Shown here in pieces: positions 46,377-56,268 of a DNA stretch of 64,000 nucleotides. Positions within the stretch are counted from its first letter, which is position 1. Every line of letters begins with the position of its first letter. Below the pieces are notes generated by a model. The model ran no database searches and was not told the origin of the DNA. It was given only the letters and a program-made list of their open reading frames with translations. The stretch lies in the NCBI RefSeq assembly GCF_008017415.1, contig NZ_VRSV01000002.1:310001-374000 (forward strand), given 5' to 3'. This DNA is from Microbacterium hatanonis (GTDB lineage: Bacteria; Actinomycetota; Actinomycetes; Actinomycetales; Microbacteriaceae). A program made the position numbers and the translations under genes.

Positions 46377-46724
46377 ATGGCCACGCATGACGACCAGCCC
46401 CGGAGGAGGGCGAGCCTCGAGCTGCTTCGCGCGGAGGCAGCCGATGAACTCTCGGTGCTCGTCCACGAAAGGCTCCGCGACGGCGAGGATCCGTGGGATT
46501 TCATGGAAGACCTGCCCACCGTGGATGAGCTCGTCGTTCTCATCCTGCGGGCCGAGAACATCGCTGAGAACGGTGGAGCGCGGCCGAATCGGGCGCGGCA
46601 CTACCGGGTTCTCCGTCAGATCGCGCTCGACTACCCCCCACTGACCCGTGCCGTGTGGCGTCTCCTCGGCAACGAGGAGAACCATCGTCGATGGGATGCG
46701 GCGATCCGCCTCGACGCGCAGTGA
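46377..46724 (+). CDS. Conserved protein of unknown function downstream of parB
   Basis: 115 residues, soluble, acidic in its first half (DGEDPWDFMEDLPTVDEL) and Arg-rich in its second (ARPNRARHYRVLRQIALD). Mostly helical; no known motif or membrane segment. It starts 71 nt after parB on the same strand and is the last gene before convergent trxA. I do not recognise a family; the position suggests a lineage-conserved gene. Confidence 0.75.
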   Translation: MATHDDQPRRRASLELLRAEAADELSVLVHERLRDGEDPWDFMEDLPTVDELVVLILRAENIAENGGARPNRARHYRVLRQIALDYPPLTRAVWRLLGNEENHRRWDAAIRLDAQ

Positions 46725-46774
46725 CTCGACCCGCGGGCAGGTGACCCCGGCCGACGGATGCCGGTGCGGGAATG

Positions 46775-46815
46775 CGAGAATCCCCCGCAACCACGAGGGT
46801 TACGAGGGATTCTCG
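46775..46815. terminator. Bidirectional terminator between the par operon and trxA
   Basis: Perfect 10-bp stem CGAGAATCCC/GGGATTCTCG with a 21-nt loop, between two convergent genes. Confidence 0.6.
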
Positions 46816-46852
46816 GAGGCTTCGCGTATCTATATGCGCGAGTCGGTATTCG

Positions 46853-47176
46853 TCAGCCGATGAACGCTGCGAGGTCCTTCTCGAGAGCGAACTTCGGCTT
46901 CGCACCGATGATGGTCGTCTGGACCTCGCCGCCCTGGAAGACCTTCATCGCCGGGATCGACGTGATCTGGTACTTCATCGCCAGATCGGGGTTCTCGTCG
47001 ACGTTGAGCTTCAGAACCGTGATCTTGTCAGAGTTCTCGGACTGGATCTCGTCGAGGATCGGTCCGACCATGCGACACGGGCCGCACCACTCCGCCCAGA
47101 AGTCGACCAGGACGGGTCCGTCTGCGTTCAGGACGTCCTGCTCGAATGTGGCGGACGTCGTCGCCTTAGCGCTCAT
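46853..47176 (-). CDS. trxA: Thioredoxin
   Basis: 107 residues. Active site WCGPC in LVDFWAEWCGPCRMVGP, the cis-Pro in ITSIPAMKVFQGG. It keeps protein thiols reduced, being itself reduced by the TrxB encoded 59 nt upstream. ATG at 47176. Confidence 0.98.
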   Translation of the reverse strand: MSAKATTSATFEQDVLNADGPVLVDFWAEWCGPCRMVGPILDEIQSENSDKITVLKLNVDENPDLAMKYQITSIPAMKVFQGGEVQTTIIGAKPKFALEKDLAAFIG

Positions 47177-47235
47177 TGCATCTCCTTAGTGAAAAGTTCT
47201 GCTCGTGATAACGCCGATCAGGGCCCGAATGTTCC

Positions 47236-48222
47236 TCAGGCCGCGTCGGCGTCGGGGAGGTCTTCGATCTGGTCGGCCGTGACTTCGGGGGCGCCGGCCT
47301 CGCCGCGCGCCGCCAGGTAGTGCTCGACGTCGAGGGCGGCGATCGTTCCCGTGCCGGCAGCGGTGATCGCCTGACGGTAGGTCGGGTCGATGACGTCACC
47401 GGCGGCGAACACTCCCGACACCGACGTGCGCGACGAGCGTCCGTCGACCCAAATGGTGCCTTCGGGTGTGAGGTCGAGCGTGCCGTGCACGAGGTGGGTG
47501 CGCGGATCGTTGCCGATGGCGACGAACAGTCCATCGAGATCGAGGTTGCGGGTCGAGCCGTCGACGGTGTCTCGGAGTTCGACGCCGGACACCGCGTCCT
47601 CACCGAGGATGTCGGCGACCTCGGTGTTCCAGATGAACTCGATCTTGTCGTTCGCGAAGGCGCGCTCCTGCATGATCTTCGAGGCGCGCAGGCTGTCCTT
47701 GCGGTGGATGATGTAGACCTTCGACGCGAACTTCGTGAGGAACGTCGCCTCCTCCATCGCAGAGTCGCCGCCGCCGACGACGGCGATCGTGCGGTCGCGG
47801 AAGAAGAACCCGTCGCACGTGGCGCACCACGAGACGCCGCGTCCGGACAGGCGCTCCTCGCCCGGCAGGCCGAGCTTGCGGTACGCGGAACCGGTCGCAT
47901 AGACGACCGAGTACGCCTCGTACTCCTTGCCGCTGCCGAGGGTGACCTTCTTGATCGGTCCGTTCAGGTCGAGCGACACGACGTCGTCGTAGAGCACTTC
48001 GGCGCCGAAGCGCTCGGCCTGCTCCTGCATCTTCGTCATGAGATCGGGACCCTGGATGCCCTCGGGGAACCCGGGGAAGTTCTCGACGTCGGTGGTGTTC
48101 ATGAGCTCGCCGCCGGCCTCGACGGAGCTCGCCACGACGAGCGGCTCCAGGTTCGCTCGAGCTGCGTAGATCGCGGCGGTGTATCCCGCCGGGCCCGATC
48201 CGATGATGATGACGTGACGCAC
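47236..48222 (-). CDS. trxB: Thioredoxin reductase
   Basis: 328 residues from GTG at 48222. FAD-binding IIGSGPAGYTAAIYAARA, redox-active pair in SWCATCDGFFF, NADPH-binding VVGGGDSAMEEATFL and closing FAAGDVIDPTYRQAITAAG. It passes electrons from NADPH to TrxA. The GTG has GAAGGGGG 8 nt upstream; an ATG 14 codons earlier (48264) is possible but lacks a site. It is co-directional with trxA and murJ. Confidence 0.96.
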   Translation of the reverse strand: MRHVIIIGSGPAGYTAAIYAARANLEPLVVASSVEAGGELMNTTDVENFPGFPEGIQGPDLMTKMQEQAERFGAEVLYDDVVSLDLNGPIKKVTLGSGKEYEAYSVVYATGSAYRKLGLPGEERLSGRGVSWCATCDGFFFRDRTIAVVGGGDSAMEEATFLTKFASKVYIIHRKDSLRASKIMQERAFANDKIEFIWNTEVADILGEDAVSGVELRDTVDGSTRNLDLDGLFVAIGNDPRTHLVHGTLDLTPEGTIWVDGRSSRTSVSGVFAAGDVIDPTYRQAITAAGTGTIAALDVEHYLAARGEAGAPEVTADQIEDLPDADAA

Positions 48223-48332
48223 GTGCGTCGCCCCCTTCGTTGGTCCTACGGCGTAAGAACTCATCGTAGCCCGGCGGTATTCCGTCCCCGGCAGTGCCCA
48301 TCCGCGCAGCGGAAGAGCGTGTGTCGGCGACC

Positions 48333-49931
48333 TCAGCGCCGGGGGAGGAATCGCTGGACGATCGCGACAGCCGGGCGCAGCTCGGGCGCGCGGAAGATCG
48401 CCAGCACCGCCCCGTAGACCGCGAGAGTGACGATGCCGATGAGCGCTGCGCCGAGCGCCCCGAAGATCTTGTCGGTCGTCGTCCACCCCTCGTTGCCGCC
48501 GGTCAGGAGGAAGACGCCCCAACCGGCCGCCGCGGCCGGAACGGCTGCGAGCGCGAAACGTGCGATCGACGACATCCAGGAGCCCACGCCGATGCCGCCG
48601 AGCCGACGGTTGAGCAACCAGGTCGCCACGATCACCTGCGCGATGCTGGCGAGCGACTGCCCCAGGGCCACTCCGATGGCGACATGCTCCGGCGGCAGGG
48701 TCGCGCCGGCGACGAGCGCGGACGAGACGACGAGAACTCCCTGGAACAGAGTGAAGAAGAACGGCGTGCGGGTGTCGTTGTACGCGTAGAAAGTGCGCTG
48801 GACCACGAACAAGACGGCCAGCGGCACGAGCGAGACGAGATACGCGATGAGGACGGCGCCGACGGCGGGTGCCGTCGTGGCCTGGTCGGTGAAGATGCGA
48901 GAGGCGGGAACGGCGGCGACGGCCAGAGCCGCGGCGGCGACGACCGTGAACAGGCCGAGGATACGGATGCTGCTGACGATGTCGGCCCGCACCTCGTCGT
49001 GCCGACCGGCGTTCGCGTGCTCGCTCAACCGAGTGAAGTAGGGCGTACCGATCGACAGCACGATGATCGAGTACGGGAGCATGAAGACCAGCCACGCGTT
49101 GGCAGAGGCGAAGTTGGCCACGGCGTTCCCTGACGCGGGTGCTAGGACGTTCGATTGCACGATGCCGGCGATCTGGCCGACGACGACCATGAGGAACGTC
49201 CATCCGGCGAGGCGGCCGATGTGGCGCAGCCCCACTCCGCGCCACCGGAAATCGGGGCGGATCCGCAACCCCGCACGACGCCAGAAAAGGACCAGCACCA
49301 GGCATTGGATGACGATGCCCGCCGTCGCGGATCCTGCCAGGACGGCGATCATCGCCGGGGTCCACTCCTCGACGACCGTGATGGGACCGCCGAAGAGGGC
49401 GATGAAGATGAGGAAGCCGGCGATCGACACGATGTTGTTGACGATCGGGGCCCAGGTGTACGGGCCGAACACCCGCCGAGCGTTCAGAATCTCGCCGAGG
49501 AGGGCGAACAGACCGAAGAAGAAGATCTGGGGCAGCAACCAGTAGGCGAAGGCCGTGGCGAGGGCGTGCTGCTCCGGGGGGAACTCGCGTGCGTAGAGGC
49601 CGACGAGGAATGGCGCGACGAGCACCGCGACGCCCGTGGCCGCCACGAGGATCGTGGCGCCCAGGGTGAACAGCTTCGAGATGAACGCGTGGCCGCCGTC
49701 GGAATGAGACGCCGCCTTCACGATCTGCGGCACGATCACCGCGGTCAAGAGCCCCGTCGAGATGATCGCGTAGGCGCTGTTGGGCAGCGAGTAGGCGACG
49801 GCCCAGGCGTCAGCGGCCTGGCTGACGCTCCCGATCGCCGAGACGAGGACGATGGTGCGGAGAAGACCGGTCAGGCGCGAGATGATCGTGCCCGCTCCGA
49901 TCAGGGCGCTGGCGCGTCCGAGGCCGCTCAT
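48333..49931 (-). CDS. murJ: Lipid II flippase MurJ
   Basis: 532 residues with about 14 membrane segments. MOP-superfamily MviN/MurJ features include RASALIGAGTIISRLTGLLRT at the start and the segment VQRTFYAYNDTRTPFF. It moves lipid II to the outer face for wall synthesis. Mycobacterial MurJ carries a long C-terminal pseudokinase and external domain that is absent here. Its ATG overlaps the stop of the upstream gene. Confidence 0.96.
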   Translation of the reverse strand: MSGLGRASALIGAGTIISRLTGLLRTIVLVSAIGSVSQAADAWAVAYSLPNSAYAIISTGLLTAVIVPQIVKAASHSDGGHAFISKLFTLGATILVAATGVAVLVAPFLVGLYAREFPPEQHALATAFAYWLLPQIFFFGLFALLGEILNARRVFGPYTWAPIVNNIVSIAGFLIFIALFGGPITVVEEWTPAMIAVLAGSATAGIVIQCLVLVLFWRRAGLRIRPDFRWRGVGLRHIGRLAGWTFLMVVVGQIAGIVQSNVLAPASGNAVANFASANAWLVFMLPYSIIVLSIGTPYFTRLSEHANAGRHDEVRADIVSSIRILGLFTVVAAAALAVAAVPASRIFTDQATTAPAVGAVLIAYLVSLVPLAVLFVVQRTFYAYNDTRTPFFFTLFQGVLVVSSALVAGATLPPEHVAIGVALGQSLASIAQVIVATWLLNRRLGGIGVGSWMSSIARFALAAVPAAAAGWGVFLLTGGNEGWTTTDKIFGALGAALIGIVTLAVYGAVLAIFRAPELRPAVAIVQRFLPRR

Positions 49932-52021
49932 TCGCTCACCTCCGTCTCGTTCTCGGTAGTGGCCCGGGCAGCCCTGCGGCGCCGGAGCACGGTGCGGACG
50001 ATGCCCGCACCGACGAAGATCACGAGAGCCGCACCCAGGATGGCGAGGCCGATGTTCTCCCAGTCGGCATGCACCTCCACGGCGATGCTCGTCGGTGTTC
50101 CGATCGGCTCACCGGTGGGACTGACCAGGCGCATGTCGACGGTCACGGTTCCGTTGGCGATCTGCGCCTCGACGGGGACGGCGACACGGGTGTTGCTGTC
50201 GGCGGGCAGAGATGTGGCGTCCGTGCGGGTCTGCACGATGAGCCGCGGGTTGTTGGGCTGCGCGATCAACGTCACGTTGATCGGCCAGGGGAGGCCGTTG
50301 CGGACGTACGGGCGGTAGTCCGCGCCGTAGCTGAGGAGGTTCACGTCGGAGGCCAGGATTCCGACGGAGTCGAGCGTGGCCGTCGTCGCGGATCGATGAT
50401 CGGCCACCGCTGCCTGGGCGGCCGCAGCATCCGCTCGCCATGCCGTGCTCAGCAATTGCAGGATCTCCGCCCGCTGGCGTCCGGTCAGAAGCGTCGGGTC
50501 GTCGAGGATCGTGGCGAACCGGCCGATCGTCTGCTCCTCGGCGAGGAGGGTGGTGAGGTCGGCGACACGTGCATCGTCGGCCGGCGCGTCGGTGATCTCG
50601 ACGGCAGCGGTGGCCGGCGACGCGACGATCTCGTCGAGTGTGGCGGGCACTGCGCCGGGCGCTCCCGTCGCCGCCAGGATCGTGGCGCGGAGGTTCGAAC
50701 GCGATCGGTCGGTTCCACGATCCACCGTCACGAGCAGAGGCGTCGACGCGTCGACGAACGCGATCTGCGCCGTCGCCTGGGCGAGGGATGCGTCGCGCTG
50801 GACGGAATCGTTCGCGTCGCTCGCGGTGCGCAGCAGATCGGAGATGGTCGAGTCGTAGGCGAGCAGGGCGGATGCCGGCGAGTCGACCCTCGCGCCGACG
50901 CGGGCGCCGCCGGCACCGGCCGACGTGCTGGAGGAGGGCACGAGTGTCAGCGCCGGCTCTTCGGCCGTACCCAGCGCACCGAGGGTCGCCGCGACGCTCG
51001 GACCGGCGGTACCCGTCGCGGGCCAGTACACGTTGCCCCGCGCATCTCCGATGTCGGTCGGGGCGACGGTGGCGGCGGTGCCGGACTCGGTCGTGGTGGG
51101 TGTGGGCGTGGGTGTCTCGGGCGTCGTTCCGTCTGGCACGTACGACACGAGGGAGAGCGGGTCGAGGGGGTCGGTGAGTCCTGCCTGCACCTGCGTGGCG
51201 AGGTCGGCGTCGCCGAACTGCAGGGCGAACCGCGAATTCGGCAGGTTCATGAGCCGGTCGAGCCAGGCCCGTGCGGTGCCCGGAGCAGCATCGCCCAGCA
51301 CGCGGATCGCGGCGGGGATGGCGGGGTCGATGGCCAGGATCGCGGTGGTGCCGGCGACCGCATCGAGCTGCGCGGTGAGGTCGCCGTCGGCCGCGGTGAG
51401 CTCGGCGAGCGCGTCGGAGGTCAGCAGTCCGCGCGAGATGGCGGGCCCGGTGATCGGCACCACGACGCCGATGCTGACCGGGGCGCGCGGGCCGAGGACG
51501 ACGACCGCGCTCGTGGAGACGAGCGTCGCGCCGCTCGCGGTGGTGGTCGTCGCGACGATCGGGTAGACCCCGGCCGGACGGTCGAGCAGAGCGGGGTTCG
51601 CCGCCGCGACGCGGATCGGGGCGCTCGCCGAACCGGTCGTCCCCTGCGCGTCGATCGCCACCGACCCGACGTCGGCGACATCGACCCCGTCGCGCTCGCC
51701 GCCGGTCCACCTCGTCAGGGCCGCGCGGTCGGCCAGCGGCTGAGCCCCGATGGCCAGGGACACGGTCGAGGGGCCGCCCCCGGCGGTCAGCGAGACCGTC
51801 ACGGCGAGATCGGCCCCCGGCGCGAGAACCCCGTTGTCGGCGGGGACGAGCGTGAGGGCCGGCGCGGGCGCCGCGGTGGCGGTCGGCTCGGGCGTCGCGG
51901 CCGCGAAGGCGGGCACCGCCCCGCCGAGCACGAGGGCGAGGATCGCGCCGGTCGCCGCAAGACGCCGCAGGGGTCGGCGGCGCGACGCGCGAACGCGCGG
52001 GACGTGAGGAGTCTCGATCAT
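49928..52021 (-). CDS. DUF6049-type secreted/membrane protein
   Basis: 697 residues. A signal peptide (RRPLRRLAATGAILALVLGG, then AVPAFA) leads a long Ala/Thr/Pro-rich extracellular part with beta-sandwich-like stretches, and near the C-terminus (about 655-680) one membrane segment precedes an Arg-rich tail (RTVLRRRRAAR). Located between murJ and the par/trx genes, where actinobacteria keep a protein of this type; its role is unknown and a wall link is inferred. I start at ATG 52021 because a TACAAT -10 element lies upstream of it and downstream of the longer reading's GTG. Confidence 0.8.
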   Translation of the reverse strand: MIETPHVPRVRASRRRPLRRLAATGAILALVLGGAVPAFAAATPEPTATAAPAPALTLVPADNGVLAPGADLAVTVSLTAGGGPSTVSLAIGAQPLADRAALTRWTGGERDGVDVADVGSVAIDAQGTTGSASAPIRVAAANPALLDRPAGVYPIVATTTTASGATLVSTSAVVVLGPRAPVSIGVVVPITGPAISRGLLTSDALAELTAADGDLTAQLDAVAGTTAILAIDPAIPAAIRVLGDAAPGTARAWLDRLMNLPNSRFALQFGDADLATQVQAGLTDPLDPLSLVSYVPDGTTPETPTPTPTTTESGTAATVAPTDIGDARGNVYWPATGTAGPSVAATLGALGTAEEPALTLVPSSSTSAGAGGARVGARVDSPASALLAYDSTISDLLRTASDANDSVQRDASLAQATAQIAFVDASTPLLVTVDRGTDRSRSNLRATILAATGAPGAVPATLDEIVASPATAAVEITDAPADDARVADLTTLLAEEQTIGRFATILDDPTLLTGRQRAEILQLLSTAWRADAAAAQAAVADHRSATTATLDSVGILASDVNLLSYGADYRPYVRNGLPWPINVTLIAQPNNPRLIVQTRTDATSLPADSNTRVAVPVEAQIANGTVTVDMRLVSPTGEPIGTPTSIAVEVHADWENIGLAILGAALVIFVGAGIVRTVLRRRRAARATTENETEVSE

Positions 52022-52125
52022 GCGGGGCTTCTGCTCGGGTGCGGATGGAGGCCGCACCGGTGCGATTGTACGGTCCACGGCTCTGCGAGCCCTGCGCGCG
52101 CGACGGGAAACGGGAGAATGGACGG

Positions 52126-53649
52126 ATGCTTCCCCACCCCGATCCCGTCGCGGTTCCCGCGCTCGCCGCCGATCTCGCCGCGGCGGGTTTCACGACCGAC
52201 GCGGTGCGCGGTGCGTGGGGCGAGGAAGCCGACGACGCCATCGCCCGGGGCCTGCGCACACCGGCCCTTCGAGCACTGGGCTCACGCGACGACGCGCTCG
52301 CCGTGCTCGCCCGTCTGCTCGCGCTCGGCATCCCCCAGCCCGTCGCCCATGTCGATGCCGCCCTCCCCGTCACCCGATCTGCCGGGCTCGTCGGGCTGGG
52401 CCTGGCGACCGTGGAGGACGACACGGTGCGTCCCGCGGTGCTGGTGCGACCGCAGTCGTTCTCCGACGACACCGGCGACGGCGAGTGGTGGATCGCGAGC
52501 GACCTCGACGAGGCGGCCCTGGGCGGGGCCCTGCCGGAGGATCACGTGCTCGGCGTGGGCGGAGCGTCGCTGACCCTGGCGCGCCTGCAGTCGGTCGCCC
52601 CCGCAGCATCCGGTCTCGACATCGGCACGGGGTGCGGCATCCAGGCACTGCGCATGCGGCGAGTGGTCGACCGCGTCGTCGCCACCGATGTGTCGGTGAG
52701 GGCCCTCCGCTTCGCGGAGCTGAATGCGCTGCTCAACGGGGTAGACGGCATCGAGACGCGTCTGGGCAGCCTCTTCGACCCGGCGGGCGACGACGTCTTC
52801 GATCGCATCGTCTCCAATCCGCCGTTCGTCATCACGCCGCGGGTGACCGGCGTGCCCGCGTACGAGTACCGGGACGGCGGCATGGTGGGCGACGCCCTGG
52901 TGTCCACGTTCGTCCAGGGGGTCGGAGAGCGACTGGCGCCCGGCGGTGTGGCACAGCTGCTCGGCAACTGGGAGACCCGCGACGGCGTGGAGGGACTCGA
53001 CCGCGTGCGCGAGTGGGTGGCCGCCTCGCCCGTCGCGCTCGATGCGTGGGTGGTGGAGCGGGAGTGGCTCGACCCCGTGGCCTACGCCGAGCTCTGGATC
53101 CGCGACGGCGGCACGCTGCCCGGCTCGCCCGGCTTCGCCGGTCTGGTCGACGCATGGCTCGACGACTTCGCGGCACGGGGTGTGACCGGCATCGGATTCG
53201 GCTACATCGTGCTGCGGCGGGCAGCTGCGGGTGCGACGCCCCTCGCCCGGTACGAGACGGCCTTCGGTGCGGGGGACGGCGCGCTCGGCGCCCATGTCGA
53301 CGCGGTTCTCGCCGCCCACGACCGCCTGGCAGCGCTCGACGACGACGCGCTCGCCGGTGAACGACTGGTCGTCGCTCCCGACGTCACCGAGGCGCGCCAC
53401 CACCGACCGGGTGACGAGGAGCCCACGATCATCGAGCTGCGTCAGGGCGGCGGCTTCGGCCGTGCGCTGTCGGTCGATCCCGGGCTCGCGGCGCTCGTGG
53501 GAGCGTGCGACGGCGATCTTCCGCTCGGCTCGCTGATCGACGCGATCGCGCAGCTGCTCGAGGTCGACGCGGTCGCTCTGCGAGCCGACCTGCTGCCGCG
53601 CGTGCGCGAGCTCGTGCTCACCGGCTTCCTCGGCTGGGCCCGCGGATAG
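52126..53649 (+). CDS. SAM-dependent methyltransferase with NPPF motif
   Basis: 507 residues. An N-terminal helical region (about 1-150) precedes a methyltransferase domain with GLDIGTGCGIQAL, VVATDVSVRALRF and the catalytic NPPF in RIVSNPPFVI, the signature of N6-adenine or N5-glutamine methyltransferases. The C-terminal third (about 360-507) is an extra domain. This is near the release-factor and rRNA methyltransferase families; the substrate is uncertain. ATG at 52126 has GGGAG upstream. Divergent from the DUF6049-type gene. Confidence 0.85.
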   Translation: MLPHPDPVAVPALAADLAAAGFTTDAVRGAWGEEADDAIARGLRTPALRALGSRDDALAVLARLLALGIPQPVAHVDAALPVTRSAGLVGLGLATVEDDTVRPAVLVRPQSFSDDTGDGEWWIASDLDEAALGGALPEDHVLGVGGASLTLARLQSVAPAASGLDIGTGCGIQALRMRRVVDRVVATDVSVRALRFAELNALLNGVDGIETRLGSLFDPAGDDVFDRIVSNPPFVITPRVTGVPAYEYRDGGMVGDALVSTFVQGVGERLAPGGVAQLLGNWETRDGVEGLDRVREWVAASPVALDAWVVEREWLDPVAYAELWIRDGGTLPGSPGFAGLVDAWLDDFAARGVTGIGFGYIVLRRAAAGATPLARYETAFGAGDGALGAHVDAVLAAHDRLAALDDDALAGERLVVAPDVTEARHHRPGDEEPTIIELRQGGGFGRALSVDPGLAALVGACDGDLPLGSLIDAIAQLLEVDAVALRADLLPRVRELVLTGFLGWARG

Positions 53650-53658
53650 GCTCGTTCA

Positions 53659-55101
53659 ATGCTCAACATGGCCGAGGGCGTCGCGCGTCTGGGTGCGCTC
53701 GCCACCTCTCCGACCGTCGCGACTCTCGCGCGCGCCTTCGCCGACGCCGGTTTCGAGCTGGCGATCGTGGGCGGGCCCGTGCGCGACGCGCTCATCGGTC
53801 GCGCGGTGAACGATCTCGACTTCACCACGAACGCCCTCCCCGACGACATCCTCCGCATCATCACCCCGATCTCGACCGCGCGATGGGACATCGGGCGCGA
53901 TTTCGGCACGATCGGCGCCCGCGTCCGACTACCCGAGGGCGGAACCGAGCAGGTCGAGGTCACGACCTACCGCGCCGACAGCTACGACGGGGTGACACGC
54001 AAACCGACGGTCGAGTTCGGTGACACCCTCGAGGGCGATCTCGTGCGCCGTGACTTCACGGTCAACTCCATGGCGCTGCGGGTTCCGGCCCAAACCTTGG
54101 TCGACCCGACCGGCGGCGTCGAAGACCTCCTGGCGAGAACCCTGCGCACTCCTGCCGATCCCGCCGTGAGCTTCGGCGACGACCCGCTCCGGATGCTGCG
54201 CGCCGCCCGATTCGCGGCGCAGCTCGGGTTCGACGTCGCGCCGCCGACGCTCCACGCGATGGCGGAGCTCGGCGAGTCGCTGAGGATCGTGAGCCCGGAG
54301 CGCATCCAGGGCGAGCTGGTCCGACTGCTGCAGAGCGACGATCCGGTGCGGGGTATCCGCATCCTCGACGAGACGGGCCTCCTCGCGCGCTTCCTGCCGG
54401 AGGTTCCGGCGCTCCGACTCGAGGTCGACGAGCACCACCACCACAAGGACGTCTACGAGCACTCGCTGACGGTGCTCCGGCAGGCCATCGAGCTCGAGCG
54501 GTCGCGGCATCCGGATTCTGCGCCCGACGTTCCGCTGCGTCTCGCGGCCCTGCTGCACGACATCGGCAAGCCGGCGACCCGCCGACTCGAACCCGGCGGC
54601 GGCGTGACCTTCCACCACCACGACGTGCGCGGCGCGCGCCTCGCGCGCAAGCGCCTGCAGGAGCTGCGGTTCGACTCCGACACGATCGGCGTGGTCTCGC
54701 GGCTCGTCGAGCTGCACCTGCGGTTCTTCGGCTACGCCGAGGGTGCGTGGACCGACTCGGCCGTGCGCCGGTACGTGCGCGATGCGGGCGACGAGCTCGA
54801 GCGGCTGCACATCCTCACGCGCGCCGATGTGACCACGCGCAATCGCCGCAAGGCCGACCGCCTCTCGTTCGCCTACGACGACATCGAAGCGCGCATCGCG
54901 ACCCTGCGCGAGCAGGAGCAGATCGACGCGATCCGCCCCGAGATCGACGGCAACCGCATCCAGCAGATCCTGGGGATCGGCCCGGGTCGCGAGGTCGGCG
55001 AGGCCTACCGGTTCCTGCTCGAACTCCGGCTCGACGAGGGTCCGCTCGGCGAGGATGCCGCGGAGCAGCGTCTTCGCGAATGGTGGGCCGCCCGCGGCTG
55101 A
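53659..55101 (+). CDS. cca: CCA tRNA nucleotidyltransferase with HD domain
   Basis: 480 residues. Class II polymerase-beta head with GGPVRDALIGR and the DLDFTTNA metal site, the RRDFTVNSMA motif, then an HD phosphohydrolase domain with HHHHKDVYEHSL and LLHDIGKPATRR. It adds or repairs the 3' CCA of tRNAs, needed here because the three tRNA genes in this window do not encode CCA. ATG 9 nt after the methyltransferase. Confidence 0.94.
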   Translation: MLNMAEGVARLGALATSPTVATLARAFADAGFELAIVGGPVRDALIGRAVNDLDFTTNALPDDILRIITPISTARWDIGRDFGTIGARVRLPEGGTEQVEVTTYRADSYDGVTRKPTVEFGDTLEGDLVRRDFTVNSMALRVPAQTLVDPTGGVEDLLARTLRTPADPAVSFGDDPLRMLRAARFAAQLGFDVAPPTLHAMAELGESLRIVSPERIQGELVRLLQSDDPVRGIRILDETGLLARFLPEVPALRLEVDEHHHHKDVYEHSLTVLRQAIELERSRHPDSAPDVPLRLAALLHDIGKPATRRLEPGGGVTFHHHDVRGARLARKRLQELRFDSDTIGVVSRLVELHLRFFGYAEGAWTDSAVRRYVRDAGDELERLHILTRADVTTRNRRKADRLSFAYDDIEARIATLREQEQIDAIRPEIDGNRIQQILGIGPGREVGEAYRFLLELRLDEGPLGEDAAEQRLREWWAARG

Positions 55102-55115
55102 GGTCGGCCACCGGC

Positions 55116-55182
55116 GTCGGAGGATCGCGCGGGTGTCGGAGGATTCCTGGCCGAGGCTCCGACGCAGATGCGATTCTCCGAC
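55116..55182. terminator. Nested palindrome after cca
   Basis: Outer stem 13 bp with one G-U pair (55116-55128 with 55170-55182) and an inner GTCGGAG/CTCCGAC hairpin (55134-55140 with 55157-55163). It lies between cca and the convergent membrane gene and likely terminates both. Confidence 0.6.
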
Positions 55183-55215
55183 CCTCGCGGAAGGGGCGGA
55201 TGCTGCGGTCGCGGG

Positions 55216-56268
55216 TTACGGCGCCGGGGACGCCGTGGGGTCCGCATAGACGGTCGCCTGCGGAGCGGGCGATGCGCTCGCGGAGGGTTCGCTCGTGCTC
55301 ACGGCGGGCACCTGCGGGAACGGGAACGTCGGATCCACGGCGTCGTCGATCGCGGGTTCGCCGGTGAGCCAATCCTCGGCGGGGACCTCCTGCAGCGGGA
55401 AGACGTTCCACACCGGCTGGCGACCGATCTCCCTCTCGCCTACCGGCGTCGGTCCGCCGCCGCCGTAGAAGTACCAGTCGAACTCGTCTGTCTGGCCCGT
55501 CTGACCGACGGTGGTGAGCGGCCGCCCGCTCTGGTCGAACAGCTGCACCTTCTGGATCGGGTTGCCGTCGGCGTCGTAGGCGAAGACGTTGCGCACGCGC
55601 TCGCCGTCGATCGCGAGGCCCGGGGTCCACGGCTGAGAGCCGACGTAGGCCGACGAGCTGTAGTCGCGCCACTGGGCGTAGGTGGTCATCGCGCCGAAGA
55701 CCAGCAACGGCAGGAGCACCCACGCGGCGAGGTTGACGGTCGCGAGGATGCCGCGGCCCCACGCGGCAGGGAGCCACCGCCCGCGTCCCCACTGGACGCT
55801 CACGATCACGGAGGCGACGAGGATCACCACGCCCACCAGATCGAGCTGCAGCCACTCGCCGCGGCCGAAGACGGTGATCGCCTCGAAGACGACCACCGCG
55901 CGGAAGAGCCACCACGCCGGGCGCACCGCCGCGAGGAAATCCCACGTCGCGGATGCCGCGGGGTGGGCGCGCAGCCGGCTCGTCAGCGTCCGCGACCGGC
56001 GCGCGGCGCGCTCCACGAGACCCGGATGACGACCGGGCTCCGCGCGCGGCGGAAGGCCCGCGGCCGCACGAAGCTCGTCGGCGTAGGCCGCGGCATCCGG
56101 CAGTGCGAACTCGGCACCGCTGTCGGCGGCCTGATCCGCCATGTCGGCCGGGAGACCGTCGACCAGCTCGTCGACCTCGTCGGCCGGCAGATCGTCGAGA
56201 TGACGGCGCACCGACGCGGCGAACGTCGCGATGTCGGCCTCGACGGGTGTGATGTCGATCGTGCTCAT
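55216..56268 (-). CDS. HAAS-domain membrane protein paired with PadR
   Basis: 350 residues. An N-terminal soluble HAAS-like domain (about 10-75, RRHLDDLPADEVDELVDGLP) is the kind found beside PadR regulators. Three to four membrane segments (about 120-220) follow, then an external region rich in Pro and Gly with a Ser/Ala-rich tail. ATG at 56268 with GGAGAAG upstream and overlapping the padR stop (ATGA). Such pairs usually sense or resist membrane stress; the exact role is unknown. Confidence 0.8.
   Translation of the reverse strand: MSTIDITPVEADIATFAASVRRHLDDLPADEVDELVDGLPADMADQAADSGAEFALPDAAAYADELRAAAGLPPRAEPGRHPGLVERAARRSRTLTSRLRAHPAASATWDFLAAVRPAWWLFRAVVVFEAITVFGRGEWLQLDLVGVVILVASVIVSVQWGRGRWLPAAWGRGILATVNLAAWVLLPLLVFGAMTTYAQWRDYSSSAYVGSQPWTPGLAIDGERVRNVFAYDADGNPIQKVQLFDQSGRPLTTVGQTGQTDEFDWYFYGGGGPTPVGEREIGRQPVWNVFPLQEVPAEDWLTGEPAIDDAVDPTFPFPQVPAVSTSEPSASASPAPQATVYADPTASPAP

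Noticed and set aside
48265..49365. Long open frame extending trxB upstream
   Set aside because: It overlaps murJ on the same strand in another frame; trxB begins at its own ribosome site at 48222.
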